Shown here piece after piece: positions 1-9,455 of a DNA stretch of 64,000 nt (position 1 is its first letter; the number at the start of each line of letters is the position of its first letter). The translations under genes and the position numbers were made by a program. Where the stretch lies: NCBI GenBank assembly GCA_018223385.1, contig JAGTTR010000017.1, forward strand, positions 36,640-100,639, given 5' to 3'. The stretch is from Oscillospiraceae bacterium Marseille-Q3528 (GTDB lineage: Bacteria; Bacillota; Clostridia; Lachnospirales; Lachnospiraceae). A model generated the notes under the pieces. That model was given only the letters and a program-made list of their open reading frames with translations, had not been told where the DNA came from and ran no database searches.

Positions 1-726
1 GTGGCTACCTGCGCAGACTCCCTTGTCTCGATCAAGCAGCTGGTATTTGATGAGAAGAAATACACCGGTGCAGAGCTTCTCCAGGCGATCAAAGATAACT
101 GGGAAGGCCATGAGGTACTTCATCAGCTCATCAACAGCTCCAAGGTACATCACTACGGCAACGATGATGATTACGCAGATGATCTGTTCAAATTCATCTT
201 CGAGTGCTACTGTAAGACACTGATCGGCAGACCGACCATCCGCGGCGGCCAGTTCAACCCGGGCGTTTACTCCGTAAGCGGCAACGTTTCCATGGGCCTT
301 GGCACCAATGCTTCCCTGGATGGAAGAAAGAAGGGAGAGGCCATCTCTGATAACATGGGACCGGTACATACCGAGGCTGGCTCTCATGACACCAAGGGCC
401 CCACCGCTCTGGCAAACTCCGTAGGCAAGGTTGACCACAGCCTGGCACCCAACGGTACGCTGCTGAACGTTCGTTTCCCGGAGAACGCAGTGACCGGTGT
501 GGAAGGAAGAGACAACCTGTTAAGCTTTGTGGATGGATATCTGGCCAATGACCCGATGCATGTGCAGTTCAACATCATGAGCGCAGATACGATGCGGGCT
601 GCCCAGAAAGATCCCGACAGCTACCGTGATATGCTTGTTCGAGTGGCCGGATACAGCGCATACTTCGTAGAGCTGGGAGATGCACTGCAGAAAGACCTGA
701 TCCAGAGAACAGAACTGCATTTCTGA
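1..726 (+). CDS. Glycyl-radical enzyme (PFL/glycerol dehydratase-like), C-terminal part
   Basis: The frame is open at base 1, so only the last 241 residues are present and the first codon shown is not a real start. The C-terminus carries a glycyl-radical loop, RVAGYSAYF, with the radical glycine at residue 217 of the fragment, 24 residues from the end, as in this superfamily. Upstream are the family signatures IRGGQFNPG, ASLDGRKKGE and NGTLLNVRF. The RVAGYSA form resembles the dehydratase/lyase branch more than true pyruvate formate-lyase, which usually has RVSGYA. The catalytic cysteine and the substrate pocket lie outside the window, so the substrate cannot be named. The next gene is an iron alcohol dehydrogenase, which would suit an aldehyde product such as that of a diol or glycerol dehydratase (inference). 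Confidence 0.88.
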   Translation: MATCADSLVSIKQLVFDEKKYTGAELLQAIKDNWEGHEVLHQLINSSKVHHYGNDDDYADDLFKFIFECYCKTLIGRPTIRGGQFNPGVYSVSGNVSMGLGTNASLDGRKKGEAISDNMGPVHTEAGSHDTKGPTALANSVGKVDHSLAPNGTLLNVRFPENAVTGVEGRDNLLSFVDGYLANDPMHVQFNIMSADTMRAAQKDPDSYRDMLVRVAGYSAYFVELGDALQKDLIQRTELHF

Positions 727-771
727 TCCCGGTATTTGAAACACCAGGATAACAAATGTAACATATAAATG

Positions 772-822
772 AAAACCTTCAGACAGAGAAGTAACAGAGG
801 CTTACCCTGCCTGGAGGTTTTT
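772..822 (+). terminator. Possible stem-loop between the glycyl-radical enzyme and alcohol dehydrogenase
   Basis: AAAACCTTCAG at 772-782 pairs over 11 positions (one G-T) with CTGGAGGTTTT at 811-821, followed by few Ts. The loop is long (28 nt). It may be a weak attenuator or an mRNA-processing site rather than a full terminator. Confidence 0.3.
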
Positions 823-867
823 CTGCTTATCCGGCAGATTCGGAAAATATTCAAAAGGAGAAAAAGA

Positions 868-2037
868 ATGTTAGGAAATTTTTCATATTGTAATCCAACA
901 AAATTATATTTTGGAGAAAAGGCGCTGGGCAAGCTGGGTACAGAGCTGAAGAAATACGGCCCCAATGTGGTACTCGTCTATGGCGGCGGTTCCATTAAGA
1001 AAAATGGCATCTATGATGAAGTCATGGACATACTGAAAGCAGAGGGTAAGCAGGTGGCGGAAATTTCCGGTGTCATGCCCAATCCCACATCCGACAAGCT
1101 GCGGGAGGGTGTTGCCATTGCCAGAGCGCACAGGGCAGATTTTCTGCTGGCTGTGGGCGGAGGCTCCGTGTGTGATTACACAAAGGCTGTGTCTGTCGCT
1201 GTCAACTGCGATGAGGATCCGTGGGAAAAATATTATGTGAAGTTTGAAGAACCCAGCTGTGAGACGTTGCCGGTGGGATGTGTACTGACGATGGTAGGAA
1301 CAGGTTCTGAGATGAATGCCGGTGCGGTCATCACCGACCATGCCAGCAAGATGAAGATCTGCCATGTATTCCGGGATGAGAAGATCATGCCCCGGTTTGC
1401 CATCTTAAATCCCCGGTACACCATGACCCTTCCTCACCGTCAGATGGTGGCAGGTTGTTACGACATTTTCAGCCATATCTGTGAACAGTATTTTTCAGGG
1501 GAGGATGACAACACCAGTGATTACATCAGTGAGGGACTGATGCGTTCTCTCATTCATTCCAGCCGGATCGCCAATGAAAATCCGGAGGATTATGAGGCAA
1601 GAAGCAATATCATGTGGACGGCAACCTGGGCGTTGAACACGTTGGTGGCAAAGGGCAAAAAGACAGATTGGATGGTACATATGATCGGTCAGGCAGCCGG
1701 GGCTGTCACAGATGCTACCCATGGCATGACCCTTTCAGCTGTGTCCCTTCCCTACTATCGGTTCATCCTGGAGGCAGGCCTGCCCAAATTTACCCGCTTT
1801 GCCAAGAATGTCTGGGAAGTAAGCGCTGACGGTAAATCTGACCGGGAAGTAGCAGAGGAAGGTCTCAGAGCCATGGAAGCCTGGATGCGGGAGCTGGGAC
1901 TTGCCATGTCTCTTTCTGAGATTGGCGTTACAGAAGATATGATCGAGGATATCGTGAAGGGTACGATCATCCTGAAGGGTGGTTATCGGTTGCTGACGAA
2001 GGAGGAAATCCGGGAAATTGTAAAAATGTCCATGTAA
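868..2037 (+). CDS. Iron-containing alcohol dehydrogenase (butanol dehydrogenase/YqhD type)
   Basis: Encodes 389 residues. The start at 868 follows AAGGAG by 7 nt; an in-frame ATG at 769 lies inside the preceding stem-loop and adds no family sequence. The nucleotide-binding GGGS is at 97-100. The metal ligands expected in group III alcohol dehydrogenases are visible as Asp199, His203, His271 and His285. The enzyme should interconvert an aldehyde and an alcohol with NAD(P)H in the cytosol. It lies 140 bp behind the glycyl-radical enzyme on the same strand and probably reduces that enzyme's aldehyde product (inference). A wobble-rich terminator follows at 2141. Confidence 0.9.
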   Translation: MLGNFSYCNPTKLYFGEKALGKLGTELKKYGPNVVLVYGGGSIKKNGIYDEVMDILKAEGKQVAEISGVMPNPTSDKLREGVAIARAHRADFLLAVGGGSVCDYTKAVSVAVNCDEDPWEKYYVKFEEPSCETLPVGCVLTMVGTGSEMNAGAVITDHASKMKICHVFRDEKIMPRFAILNPRYTMTLPHRQMVAGCYDIFSHICEQYFSGEDDNTSDYISEGLMRSLIHSSRIANENPEDYEARSNIMWTATWALNTLVAKGKKTDWMVHMIGQAAGAVTDATHGMTLSAVSLPYYRFILEAGLPKFTRFAKNVWEVSADGKSDREVAEEGLRAMEAWMRELGLAMSLSEIGVTEDMIEDIVKGTIILKGGYRLLTKEEIREIVKMSM

Positions 2038-2140
2038 TTCTTTGGACTTTCCATAAAACATTTTGAATCATATGCAAATATTCATGCTTCCTGGCGTTCA
2101 CAAAAGCTTCACAAAAATAGAAAAGTAAGTTATGCAGAAA

Positions 2141-2177
2141 GGCGTGAGTCATAGAAATGTGGCTTGCGTCTTTTTCT
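2141..2177 (+). terminator. Terminator after alcohol dehydrogenase
   Basis: GGCGTGAGTCA pairs with TGTGGCTTGCGTC over about 11 positions, four of them G-T, with a short loop and a TTTTT run. It would end the glycyl-radical/alcohol dehydrogenase transcript. Confidence 0.45.
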
Positions 2178-2282
2178 GTCTGGAAAGGAAGTATCATTTC
2201 AAGAACAGAGATTTGTCATTAAAGGCAAAGGGACTTTTATCTCTGATGTTAAGTCTGTCAGAGGACTGGAATGACGATATAA

Positions 2283-2810
2283 AATAACCAGTTAATAAAA
2301 TATCTATCTTATCAATACAGTGCACAGGAAAATCAAAAGGCATCTTCCGGCAACGCGGCATATGGATATATCAATGTGGCATGTGGAAATCGTGGCAAGC
2401 AGAGTACGGCAACGGACGAGAATGGAGAGGAATATTATACCGGTGATGCGCCTCTCTGCCTGGTAGACCAGAAAAATGCAATCCGTTTCGTGAAATATAA
2501 TATCATCCTTGGAAACCTTCCGGGAAATACAGAATATTTCGTATCTACGGGAGGTTCCGGCGGTGGAGCACATGCTGCGATGGTAGCGGCAACTTCTGAC
2601 AATTCGGATTATTTCCCGTATGAAGCAGAGGCAGGTGCAGTTGGCGTTTATCAGAATGAAGACGGAACTTATTCTGAGACAATAGGAACAGAAGATACCG
2701 AAATTTCAGATGGTGTATGGGGATGCGTTGCATACAGTGCAATCACTTCTTTGCAGGAAGCTGACATGGCGATGGCATTTGAATATTATCTTGATACAGA
2801 TTATGGGTAA
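2283..2810 (+). pseudogene. Remnant of a tannase-like/alpha-beta hydrolase esterase
   Basis: The frame is open from just after a TAA at 2280 to the TAA at 2808. Only a GTG at 2376 could act as a start, and homologous-looking sequence (GYINVACGNRGK) begins before it. The fragment has the nucleophile elbow GGSGGGAHAAM and a following ADMAMAFEYYLDTDY segment typical of subtype B tannases and related secreted esterases. Such enzymes are about 500 residues with an N-terminal signal and C-terminal Asp/His of the triad; both ends are missing here. It stops shortly after the DTDY segment. The flanks (2040-2280 and 2811-2985) are AT-rich with no supported gene. I read this as a dead internal piece, with the family assignment from motif memory. 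Confidence 0.6.
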
Positions 2811-2987
2811 GAGCAGCCAATCAGCACAGAGCGATTGCGGAAGAGATTATTCTCAAGGAATTGATTTGTGTTTAAATGAAGGTGATGAGGTCGTGGAATG
2901 CGAGCTCATTATTGTGTGAGAACATGAAATAGCAGTAGGCATAATGAGTAAAATAGGGTAATATAACAGTAAGCAGTTGGTATGGTT

Positions 2988-3012
2988 TTGAAATGCCAAT
3001 TTGGCATTTCAA
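2988..3012. promoter_or_regulatory. 25-bp perfect palindrome upstream of the DUF3791/DUF3990 cassette
   Basis: TTGAAATGCCAA, a central T, then TTGGCATTTCAA form a perfect 12-bp inverted repeat. It sits 8 bp before the ribosome-binding site (GAGGAGG) of the DUF3791 gene, where an autoregulatory operator would lie. There is no T-run, so it is not an obvious terminator. Confidence 0.5.
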
Positions 3013-3032
3013 GTTATTGAGGAGGATTCATA

Positions 3033-3257
3033 ATGAGTGAAAAAACAGAGATTACTTTCATGCAGACAAGATTAATTCGGCTTGCTTCAGAAGAGTGGCA
3101 TTTACCTGTTGAGCAGATCATCTGTTTATTTAAAAAAGCCGATGTTCTTGGATATATAGAAAAATGCTATGGGATTTTTCATTGCGAAGGCGATGAAGCT
3201 GTACTTGAAGATATTATGGAGTTTCTGGAAGAAAAGGGGATAGAGATTAGTGCTTGA
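3033..3257 (+). CDS. DUF3791 domain protein
   Basis: A 74-residue acidic protein matching the DUF3791 pattern: a helical FMQTRLIRLASEEW start, a VEQIICLFKK helix, then GYIEKCYGIFHCEGDEAVLEDI. The start is set by GAGGAGG 7 nt upstream. It overlaps the next gene by 8 bp, so the two are probably translationally coupled. DUF3791 genes are commonly found next to DUF3990 genes. Their function is not established; a small partner or antitoxin role is a guess based on size, acidity and gene order. Confidence 0.75.
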   Translation: MSEKTEITFMQTRLIRLASEEWHLPVEQIICLFKKADVLGYIEKCYGIFHCEGDEAVLEDIMEFLEEKGIEISA

Positions 3258-3816
3258 GTTAAAAAATGGATTTATTCTCTATCATGGAAGTTATTGTGAA
3301 GTAAAAGATCCAAATCTTGCCAAATGTGCAAAGAGAAAAGATTTTGGTCAGGGATTTTATTTAACCACCTCAAAGGAGCAGGCAGAAAGTTTTCTGAGAA
3401 CTTCAATAGCCAAAGCAATTGCAACCGGAACAATTGAAGAGGGACAGAACTTTGGATATATTTCAACTTTTGAATTCAAACTCTCTGGGAAACTTGAAAT
3501 GCATATTTTTGAAAATGCAGACGTGAACTGGTTACATTGCATTGCTGCTCATCGAAAGAAAAAAATGTTCATCGAAGTTGAATGTGAAATGGCAAAATAT
3601 GATATCATTGCAGGAAAGATTGCGGATGATGCAACAAACGCGACTCTTACCGCTTATCTTGCCGGAGCTTTTGGGACTGCAGGTGATAAGGTAGCAGACG
3701 ATTTCTGTATCAGACAGTTGTTGCCCAATAAATTAAAAGATCAATATTGCTTCAAAACAGAAGCCGCTATTAATTGTCTGAAATTTGTGAAAGGTGAGAA
3801 GATATGGCTGAAGTAA
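3250..3816 (+). CDS. DUF3990 protein, ADP-ribosyltransferase-like fold
   Basis: Encodes 188 residues from a GTG start inside the preceding gene, with AAGGGG 10 nt upstream. It shows FILYHGSYCEV near the N-terminus (His12) and KDFGQGFYLTT at 31-40 (Tyr37). These match the DUF3990 profile and recall the His and Tyr of H-Y-E ADP-ribosyltransferases. As I recall, DUF3990 is grouped with that fold, but catalysis has not been shown for this family to my knowledge. The third active-site residue is not obvious. There is no signal peptide or membrane segment. It lies between a DUF3791 gene and a 76-residue gene, overlapping both, so the three form one unit. It may be an effector or toxin (inference). 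Confidence 0.7.
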   Translation: MLELKNGFILYHGSYCEVKDPNLAKCAKRKDFGQGFYLTTSKEQAESFLRTSIAKAIATGTIEEGQNFGYISTFEFKLSGKLEMHIFENADVNWLHCIAAHRKKKMFIEVECEMAKYDIIAGKIADDATNATLTAYLAGAFGTAGDKVADDFCIRQLLPNKLKDQYCFKTEAAINCLKFVKGEKIWLK

Positions 3817-4034
3817 CAATTTCAAAAGAAAAAATGAATTATACAATCGATCTTCTTATTACCATGGTGACAGAAGAAATTGCAGAAGAGACGGGAAAGG
3901 ACAGAAAAGAGGTATTGACCGATTTTCTGTGTTCCAGGACAGGCAAAGCACTCTATGATGAAAAAACAAAGCTGTGGTGCAATGGCCCAGCATATATAGC
4001 TGAACTTTATATGGAGGAATTAAAGAAATCCTGA
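3804..4034 (+). CDS. Small protein of unknown function in the DUF3791/DUF3990 cassette
   Basis: Encodes 76 residues, starting within the last codons of the DUF3990 gene (13-bp overlap), with AAAGGTGAG in front. I do not recognise a named family. It looks helical, with a charged middle (EETGKDRKEVLTDF) and a C-terminal YDEKTKLWCNGPAYIAELYMEE. The overlap argues for coordinated expression with the DUF3990 protein. Confidence 0.65.
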   Translation: MAEVTISKEKMNYTIDLLITMVTEEIAEETGKDRKEVLTDFLCSRTGKALYDEKTKLWCNGPAYIAELYMEELKKS

Positions 4035-4127
4035 TATAGATGTGAGTTTAGATTTATATCATAGTGATGAAGAAAACTTTCAATTCGTATGACGATAATT
4101 GAATATTTTAAATAAACTGAGGTCAGA

Positions 4128-4159
4128 TTTGTCGTAAATGTCGTAGATTTGTGGTCAAA
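4128..4159 (+). repeat. Direct repeat flanking the dead recombinase, copy 1
   Basis: Contains TTTGTCGTAAATG and GATTTGTGGTCAAA. Related copies lie on the other side of the recombinase relic at 4643-4660 and 4692-4714. The spacing around an integrase gene suggests arm-type recombinase sites or old element ends. Confidence 0.4.
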
Positions 4160-4241
4160 AAATGATGAGAAATGGAGAGTGCACAAAGTATTGCGTATGC
4201 AGCTGTCGATACAATTCTGGTTGCCTTCCATCAGAAGAACA

Positions 4242-4631
4242 GCTTCGAGAAAGCATGGACGTCCGATCATGCCGGCGGGAGTGAACAGCTTTCTGAAAAA
4301 TATTGTCAATGCCTATAATTAAGAAAGAAAGCAAATTGGCAGAAGAAGAGAAGCGAGAGCCGGAGCTGATGCCTCCCATTTCATCGCATACCCTTCGTCA
4401 TACGGGATGTACCAGACTGGGTGAGAACAATGTCAATCCCAAAGTTATGCAGTATGTGATGGGGTGCTGGATGTCCAGTGGACATCCGTTTAGCACCGAC
4501 CGTAGCGGAGCGAAGAACATTCAGATGCACAGATCACAATGAATGTCTATAATCATATTGCAGAGAAGTCTCACGTGGAGAATGAGATGTCTAAAATGAA
4601 CCTGCCAGAAACCGTACCTGCTGTGGTATAA
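4242..4631 (+). pseudogene. Tyrosine recombinase (integrase) C-terminal relic
   Basis: Three pieces of one integrase can be read in different frames. RPIMPAGVNSFLKNIVNAYN (about 4257-4316) leads by a frameshift into a linker and then SSHTLRHTGCTRLGENN and KVMQYVMG (to about 4463). After a 58-bp insert the tail DAQITMNVYNHIAEK continues to a TAA at 4629. HTLRHT is the conserved catalytic box. The missing HxD-type residues between VMG and DAQITM are where the insert lies. The N-terminal arm-binding region is not recognisable. This marks a decayed mobile element. Confidence 0.7.
4463..4514. repeat. Palindromic insertion element inside the recombinase relic
   Basis: GGTGCT (4463-4468), GGATGTCCA (4469-4477), G, TGGACATCC (4479-4487), a GTTT bulge and AGCACC (4492-4497) form a nested hairpin of 6 plus 9 perfect base pairs. 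A GACCGTAGCGGAGCGAAG tail follows. It interrupts the integrase reading exactly between the VMG and DAQITM segments, so it looks like an inserted small palindromic element rather than coding sequence. Confidence 0.6.
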
Positions 4632-4642
4632 ACCATAAGTCG

Positions 4643-4714
4643 TTGTCGTAAAATGTGGTAAGAAAATCAGACGAATATATTTTTCCAAGAATTTGTCGTA
4701 AAAATGTGGTCAAA
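4643..4714 (+). repeat. Direct repeats flanking the dead recombinase, copies 2 and 3
   Basis: Copy 2 (4643-4660) is TTGTCGTAAAATGTGGTA. Copy 3 (4692-4714) starts TTTGTCGTAAAAATGTGGTC. Both match the two halves of copy 1 at 4128. Confidence 0.4.
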
Positions 4715-4835
4715 TCAAGAAAATCGAGTGCGAAAGCAAGTGAAAAATCCCTGTGAAGCTGTGAGATACGCCATGCACAGCTCGGGAATAAATTCCCTCG
4801 CTGTCGGGCTGTCGCCCTATAAATTTCCATGAAAG

Positions 4836-4872
4836 AAACCTCCTTTTCAAGCAAGCTTGAAGGAGGTTTTTC
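4836..4872. terminator. Strong hairpin terminator
   Basis: AAACCTCCTTTTCAAGC pairs with GCTTGAAGGAGGTTT, leaving a 2-nt bulge and a 2-nt centre, followed by TTTTT. It separates the recombinase relic from the heat-shock promoter. From 4715 to 4835 nothing else is recognisable. Confidence 0.7.
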
Positions 4873-4921
4873 CCTGTAAATTTGCATGGCTCGTAGTGTT
4901 CACAAAATCTTCACAAAATTA

Positions 4922-4964
4922 TTAGCACTCACCTCTTGACAGTGCTAATAATGCGTGATATAGT
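4922..4964 (+). promoter_or_regulatory. CIRCE operator and sigma-A promoter of hsp20-1
   Basis: TTAGCACTC, a 9-nt spacer and CAGTGCTAA (4922-4948) match the HrcA-binding CIRCE element with one change from GAGTGCTAA. The -35 TTGACA (4936-4941) lies inside it. After 17 nt comes TATAGT (4959-4964). HrcA binding would cover the -35 box, giving heat-inducible transcription. Confidence 0.88.
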
Positions 4965-4982
4965 ACACATAGAACAAAGAAA

Positions 4983-5060
4983 GGGATACAAAAGAACTAC
5001 ATGTATCCCGGAACCAGTTCCGCGAAATAACATCTGCAGGTGATAGAAAACCCACAGATG
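4983..5060 (+). promoter_or_regulatory. Structured 5' leader of hsp20-1
   Basis: Three consecutive inverted repeats lie in the roughly 130-nt leader. They are GGGATACA/TGTATCCC (4983-5009), CGGAAC/GTTCCG (5009-5022) and CATCTG/CAGATG (5031-5060). The AGAGGAG ribosome-binding site follows at about 5089. This could stabilise the mRNA or act as an RNA thermometer; direct pairing of the Shine-Dalgarno sequence is not evident. Confidence 0.4.
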
Positions 5061-5103
5061 CAGACAATAAACAAGCATGTATATTTGAGAGGAGAAATGA
5101 CTT

Positions 5104-5568
5104 ATGATGATGCCTAGCATTTTTGGAGAAAATTTATTTGACAGCTTTTTTGATGATTCGTTCCCGTTTTTCTACAATGACAGAGATCTGAAGAAAGCGG
5201 AGAAGAAGCTTTATGGCCGCAAGGGTGACCGGATGATGAAGACCGATATCCGTGAGAAAGCAGATGGCTATGAACTGCTGGTCGATCTTCCGGGATTTAA
5301 GAAGGAAGAGATCCAGGCGGTTCTGGATAACGGTTATCTGACCATCAGCGCCAGCAAGGGACTGGATCAGGAAGATGAGGCGAAGGAGAGCCGTTACATC
5401 AGACGGGAGCGTTACGCCGGTGCCTGCAGCAGAAGCTTCTACGTGGGAGCCAATGTGGAGCAGGAGGATATCAAGGCAGAGTTCCATCACGGTGTGCTGA
5501 AGCTGTTTGTTCCGAAGAAGGAAGCAAAGGCAGTGGAACAGAAGAGCACCATTGCAATTGAAGGCTGA
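5104..5568 (+). CDS. Small heat-shock protein Hsp20, copy 1
   Basis: A 154-residue Hsp20/alpha-crystallin chaperone that should hold unfolding proteins until ClpB and DnaK refold them. The alpha-crystallin domain spans about residues 48-140, with ADGYELLVDLPGF, the YLTISASKG strand and the ending HHGVLKLFVPKK. The N-terminus MPSIFGENLFDSFFDD is typical. It is expressed from a CIRCE promoter at 4922 and ends before a strong terminator. A second Hsp20 lies at 58545; the two share domain layout but differ in the N-terminal region and the linker. Confidence 0.93.
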   Translation: MMMPSIFGENLFDSFFDDSFPFFYNDRDLKKAEKKLYGRKGDRMMKTDIREKADGYELLVDLPGFKKEEIQAVLDNGYLTISASKGLDQEDEAKESRYIRRERYAGACSRSFYVGANVEQEDIKAEFHHGVLKLFVPKKEAKAVEQKSTIAIEG

Positions 5569-5578
5569 TTTTCCTAGG

Positions 5579-5614
5579 GGAGCCGGCAGAAGTTACCGGC
5601 TCCTCCGGTTTTTT
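5579..5614 (+). terminator. Terminator after hsp20-1
   Basis: GGAGCCGG and CCGGCTCC form a perfect 8-bp stem with a 9-nt loop. A T-run begins 5 nt downstream (5609-5614). Confidence 0.8.
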
Positions 5615-5656
5615 GACAGATATTTTTAACAGATGTGAAATAAAGGAGTGACTGTT

Positions 5657-6256
5657 ATGGTAAAGAAGCTGATCCTGGTAACTTCCCCGCCGGCATGCGG
5701 AAAGACATTTATTTCAAAAGCGCTGGCAGAACGTCTGCAGCACGTGGTGTATCTGGACAAGGATACGCTGATTGCTCTTTCTAGGCAGATTTTTAAAGTG
5801 GCAGGACAGCCTTACGACCGCAGCAGCCAGTTCTTTGAAGAAAACATCAGAGATTATGAGTACGAATGTGTGGTTGACCTTGCACTGGAAGCATTGAATT
5901 ATGATGATATCGTGCTGATCAACGCACCGTTTACAAGAGAGATCCGGGATATGGATTATATCAACCGGCTGAAAGCAAAGCTGGCTGAGAAGAACGCCAC
6001 CCTGGTGGTGGTATGGGTGGAGACATCCCCGGAGGTTGTCCACCAGCGGATGATCGCAAGGAATTCCGACCGGGATACGTGGAAACTGGCGCACTGGGAT
6101 GAGTATATTGCCGGGTGCAATTTTTCCGTTCCCGAGAATCTGGATGATCCGGCCGTGAAGGATGATCTGATCACTTTTCAGAATAATAATGATGAGGAAT
6201 TTGAGGCTTCCATGAAAAAATGCCTTGCCATTTTGGAAGAAACCATGGAAGAATAA
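5657..6256 (+). CDS. P-loop ATPase/kinase of the AAA_33 type
   Basis: A 199-residue cytosolic protein with Walker A SPPACGKT near the N-terminus, a YLDKDTL segment, and a VVVWVETSPEVVHQRMIARN segment resembling the lid region of small nucleotide- or substrate-kinases. The start at 5657 is preferred because AGGAG lies 8 nt upstream; the GTG at 5648 overlaps that site. The substrate is unknown. It sits between two heat-shock units, though a terminator separates it from hsp20, so stress induction would be by read-through only. A zeta-toxin-like activity is possible but not supported by any partner gene. Confidence 0.75.
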   Translation: MVKKLILVTSPPACGKTFISKALAERLQHVVYLDKDTLIALSRQIFKVAGQPYDRSSQFFEENIRDYEYECVVDLALEALNYDDIVLINAPFTREIRDMDYINRLKAKLAEKNATLVVVWVETSPEVVHQRMIARNSDRDTWKLAHWDEYIAGCNFSVPENLDDPAVKDDLITFQNNNDEEFEASMKKCLAILEETMEE

Positions 6257-6269
6257 AATAAATATAAAA

Positions 6270-6312
6270 TTAGCACTCAATACTTGACAGTGCTAACAAT
6301 ATGCGTTATAGT
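6270..6312 (+). promoter_or_regulatory. CIRCE operator and sigma-A promoter of clpB
   Basis: TTAGCACTC-N9-CAGTGCTAA (6270-6296) has TTGACA embedded (6284-6289), a 17-nt spacer and TATAGT (6307-6312). The layout is identical to the hsp20-1 promoter, including the same G-to-C change in the right CIRCE arm and an ATAGAACAA just downstream. Confidence 0.9.
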
Positions 6313-6380
6313 GCGAATAGAACAAGAAAACAGATATCATGAAAATGATTGTGCAATAGAAGACTCAGGGAGGAGATTTT

Positions 6381-8969
<2,589 letters not shown>

Positions 8970-8981
8970 CAGATATAAACG

Positions 8982-9052
8982 AATCCCCGACATGGCGGAG
9001 GGGATCATCAGAAAATACTGGTGATCCCGGATCGCTGTGCCGGGGATTTTTT
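8982..9052 (+). terminator. Nested hairpin terminator after clpB
   Basis: AATCCCCG (8982-8989) pairs with CGGGGATT (9041-9048), followed by Ts. Between them GGGATCATCAG and CTGGTGATCCC form an inner 11-bp stem with one G-T. The stretch 9053-9264 between this and DUF4250 contains no gene I can support. Confidence 0.7.
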
Positions 9053-9264
9053 GTTGACAGCCAAGATAACATGAGTCAGAAGGGCAACAGCCCGGATGAC
9101 GAATGCTGTCAGCAGCTGTGGGAGTGCCATTGGGCACGGAGCGGCTGGCTTTTTGTCAATATAACATATATGCATGAACAGTTGAGCGTATTGTACATGT
9201 GACTGGCCAGACATTTGACAATCAAGGCAGTGTCAGTCAAAAATGTGATTGTGCAGACGATGAA

Positions 9265-9438
9265 TTATACGAATTGATTCGTGCCCTCGTCGTAAGTATA
9301 ATCGATCTTCGCCAGCGTTTCCTCCACTGCCTGGCGGTCAGCACCCAGACTTTTGCACAGATCTTCCAACGATGTGTAATGATCTCGCAGCTGGGTATTG
9401 ATATAACTCAAAAGAATGACCGGATCCTGTGGCAGCAT
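9265..9438 (-). CDS. DUF4250 domain protein
   Basis: A 57-residue protein matching DUF4250: MLPQDPVILLSYINTQLRD, a helix with LEDLCKSLGADRQAVEE, and the ending YTYDEGTNQFV. The start at 9438 has GAAAGGAG 7 nt upstream; a longer upstream extension in this frame only reads through the previous gene. It lies 17 nt downstream of the MATE transporter, probably in the same transcript. The middle resembles a small helix-turn-helix. Function is unknown. Confidence 0.85.
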   Translation of the reverse strand: MLPQDPVILLSYINTQLRDHYTSLEDLCKSLGADRQAVEETLAKIDYTYDEGTNQFV

Positions 9439-9455
9439 GAAAAAGTCTCCTTTCA

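Noticed and set aside
2811..2985. Small open frames between the esterase relic and the palindrome
   Set aside because: Different frames give short peptides without ribosome-binding sites or recognisable families.
5657..6256. Zeta-toxin of a toxin-antitoxin pair
   Set aside because: Only a generic P-loop kinase pattern is visible and there is no adjacent small antitoxin gene.
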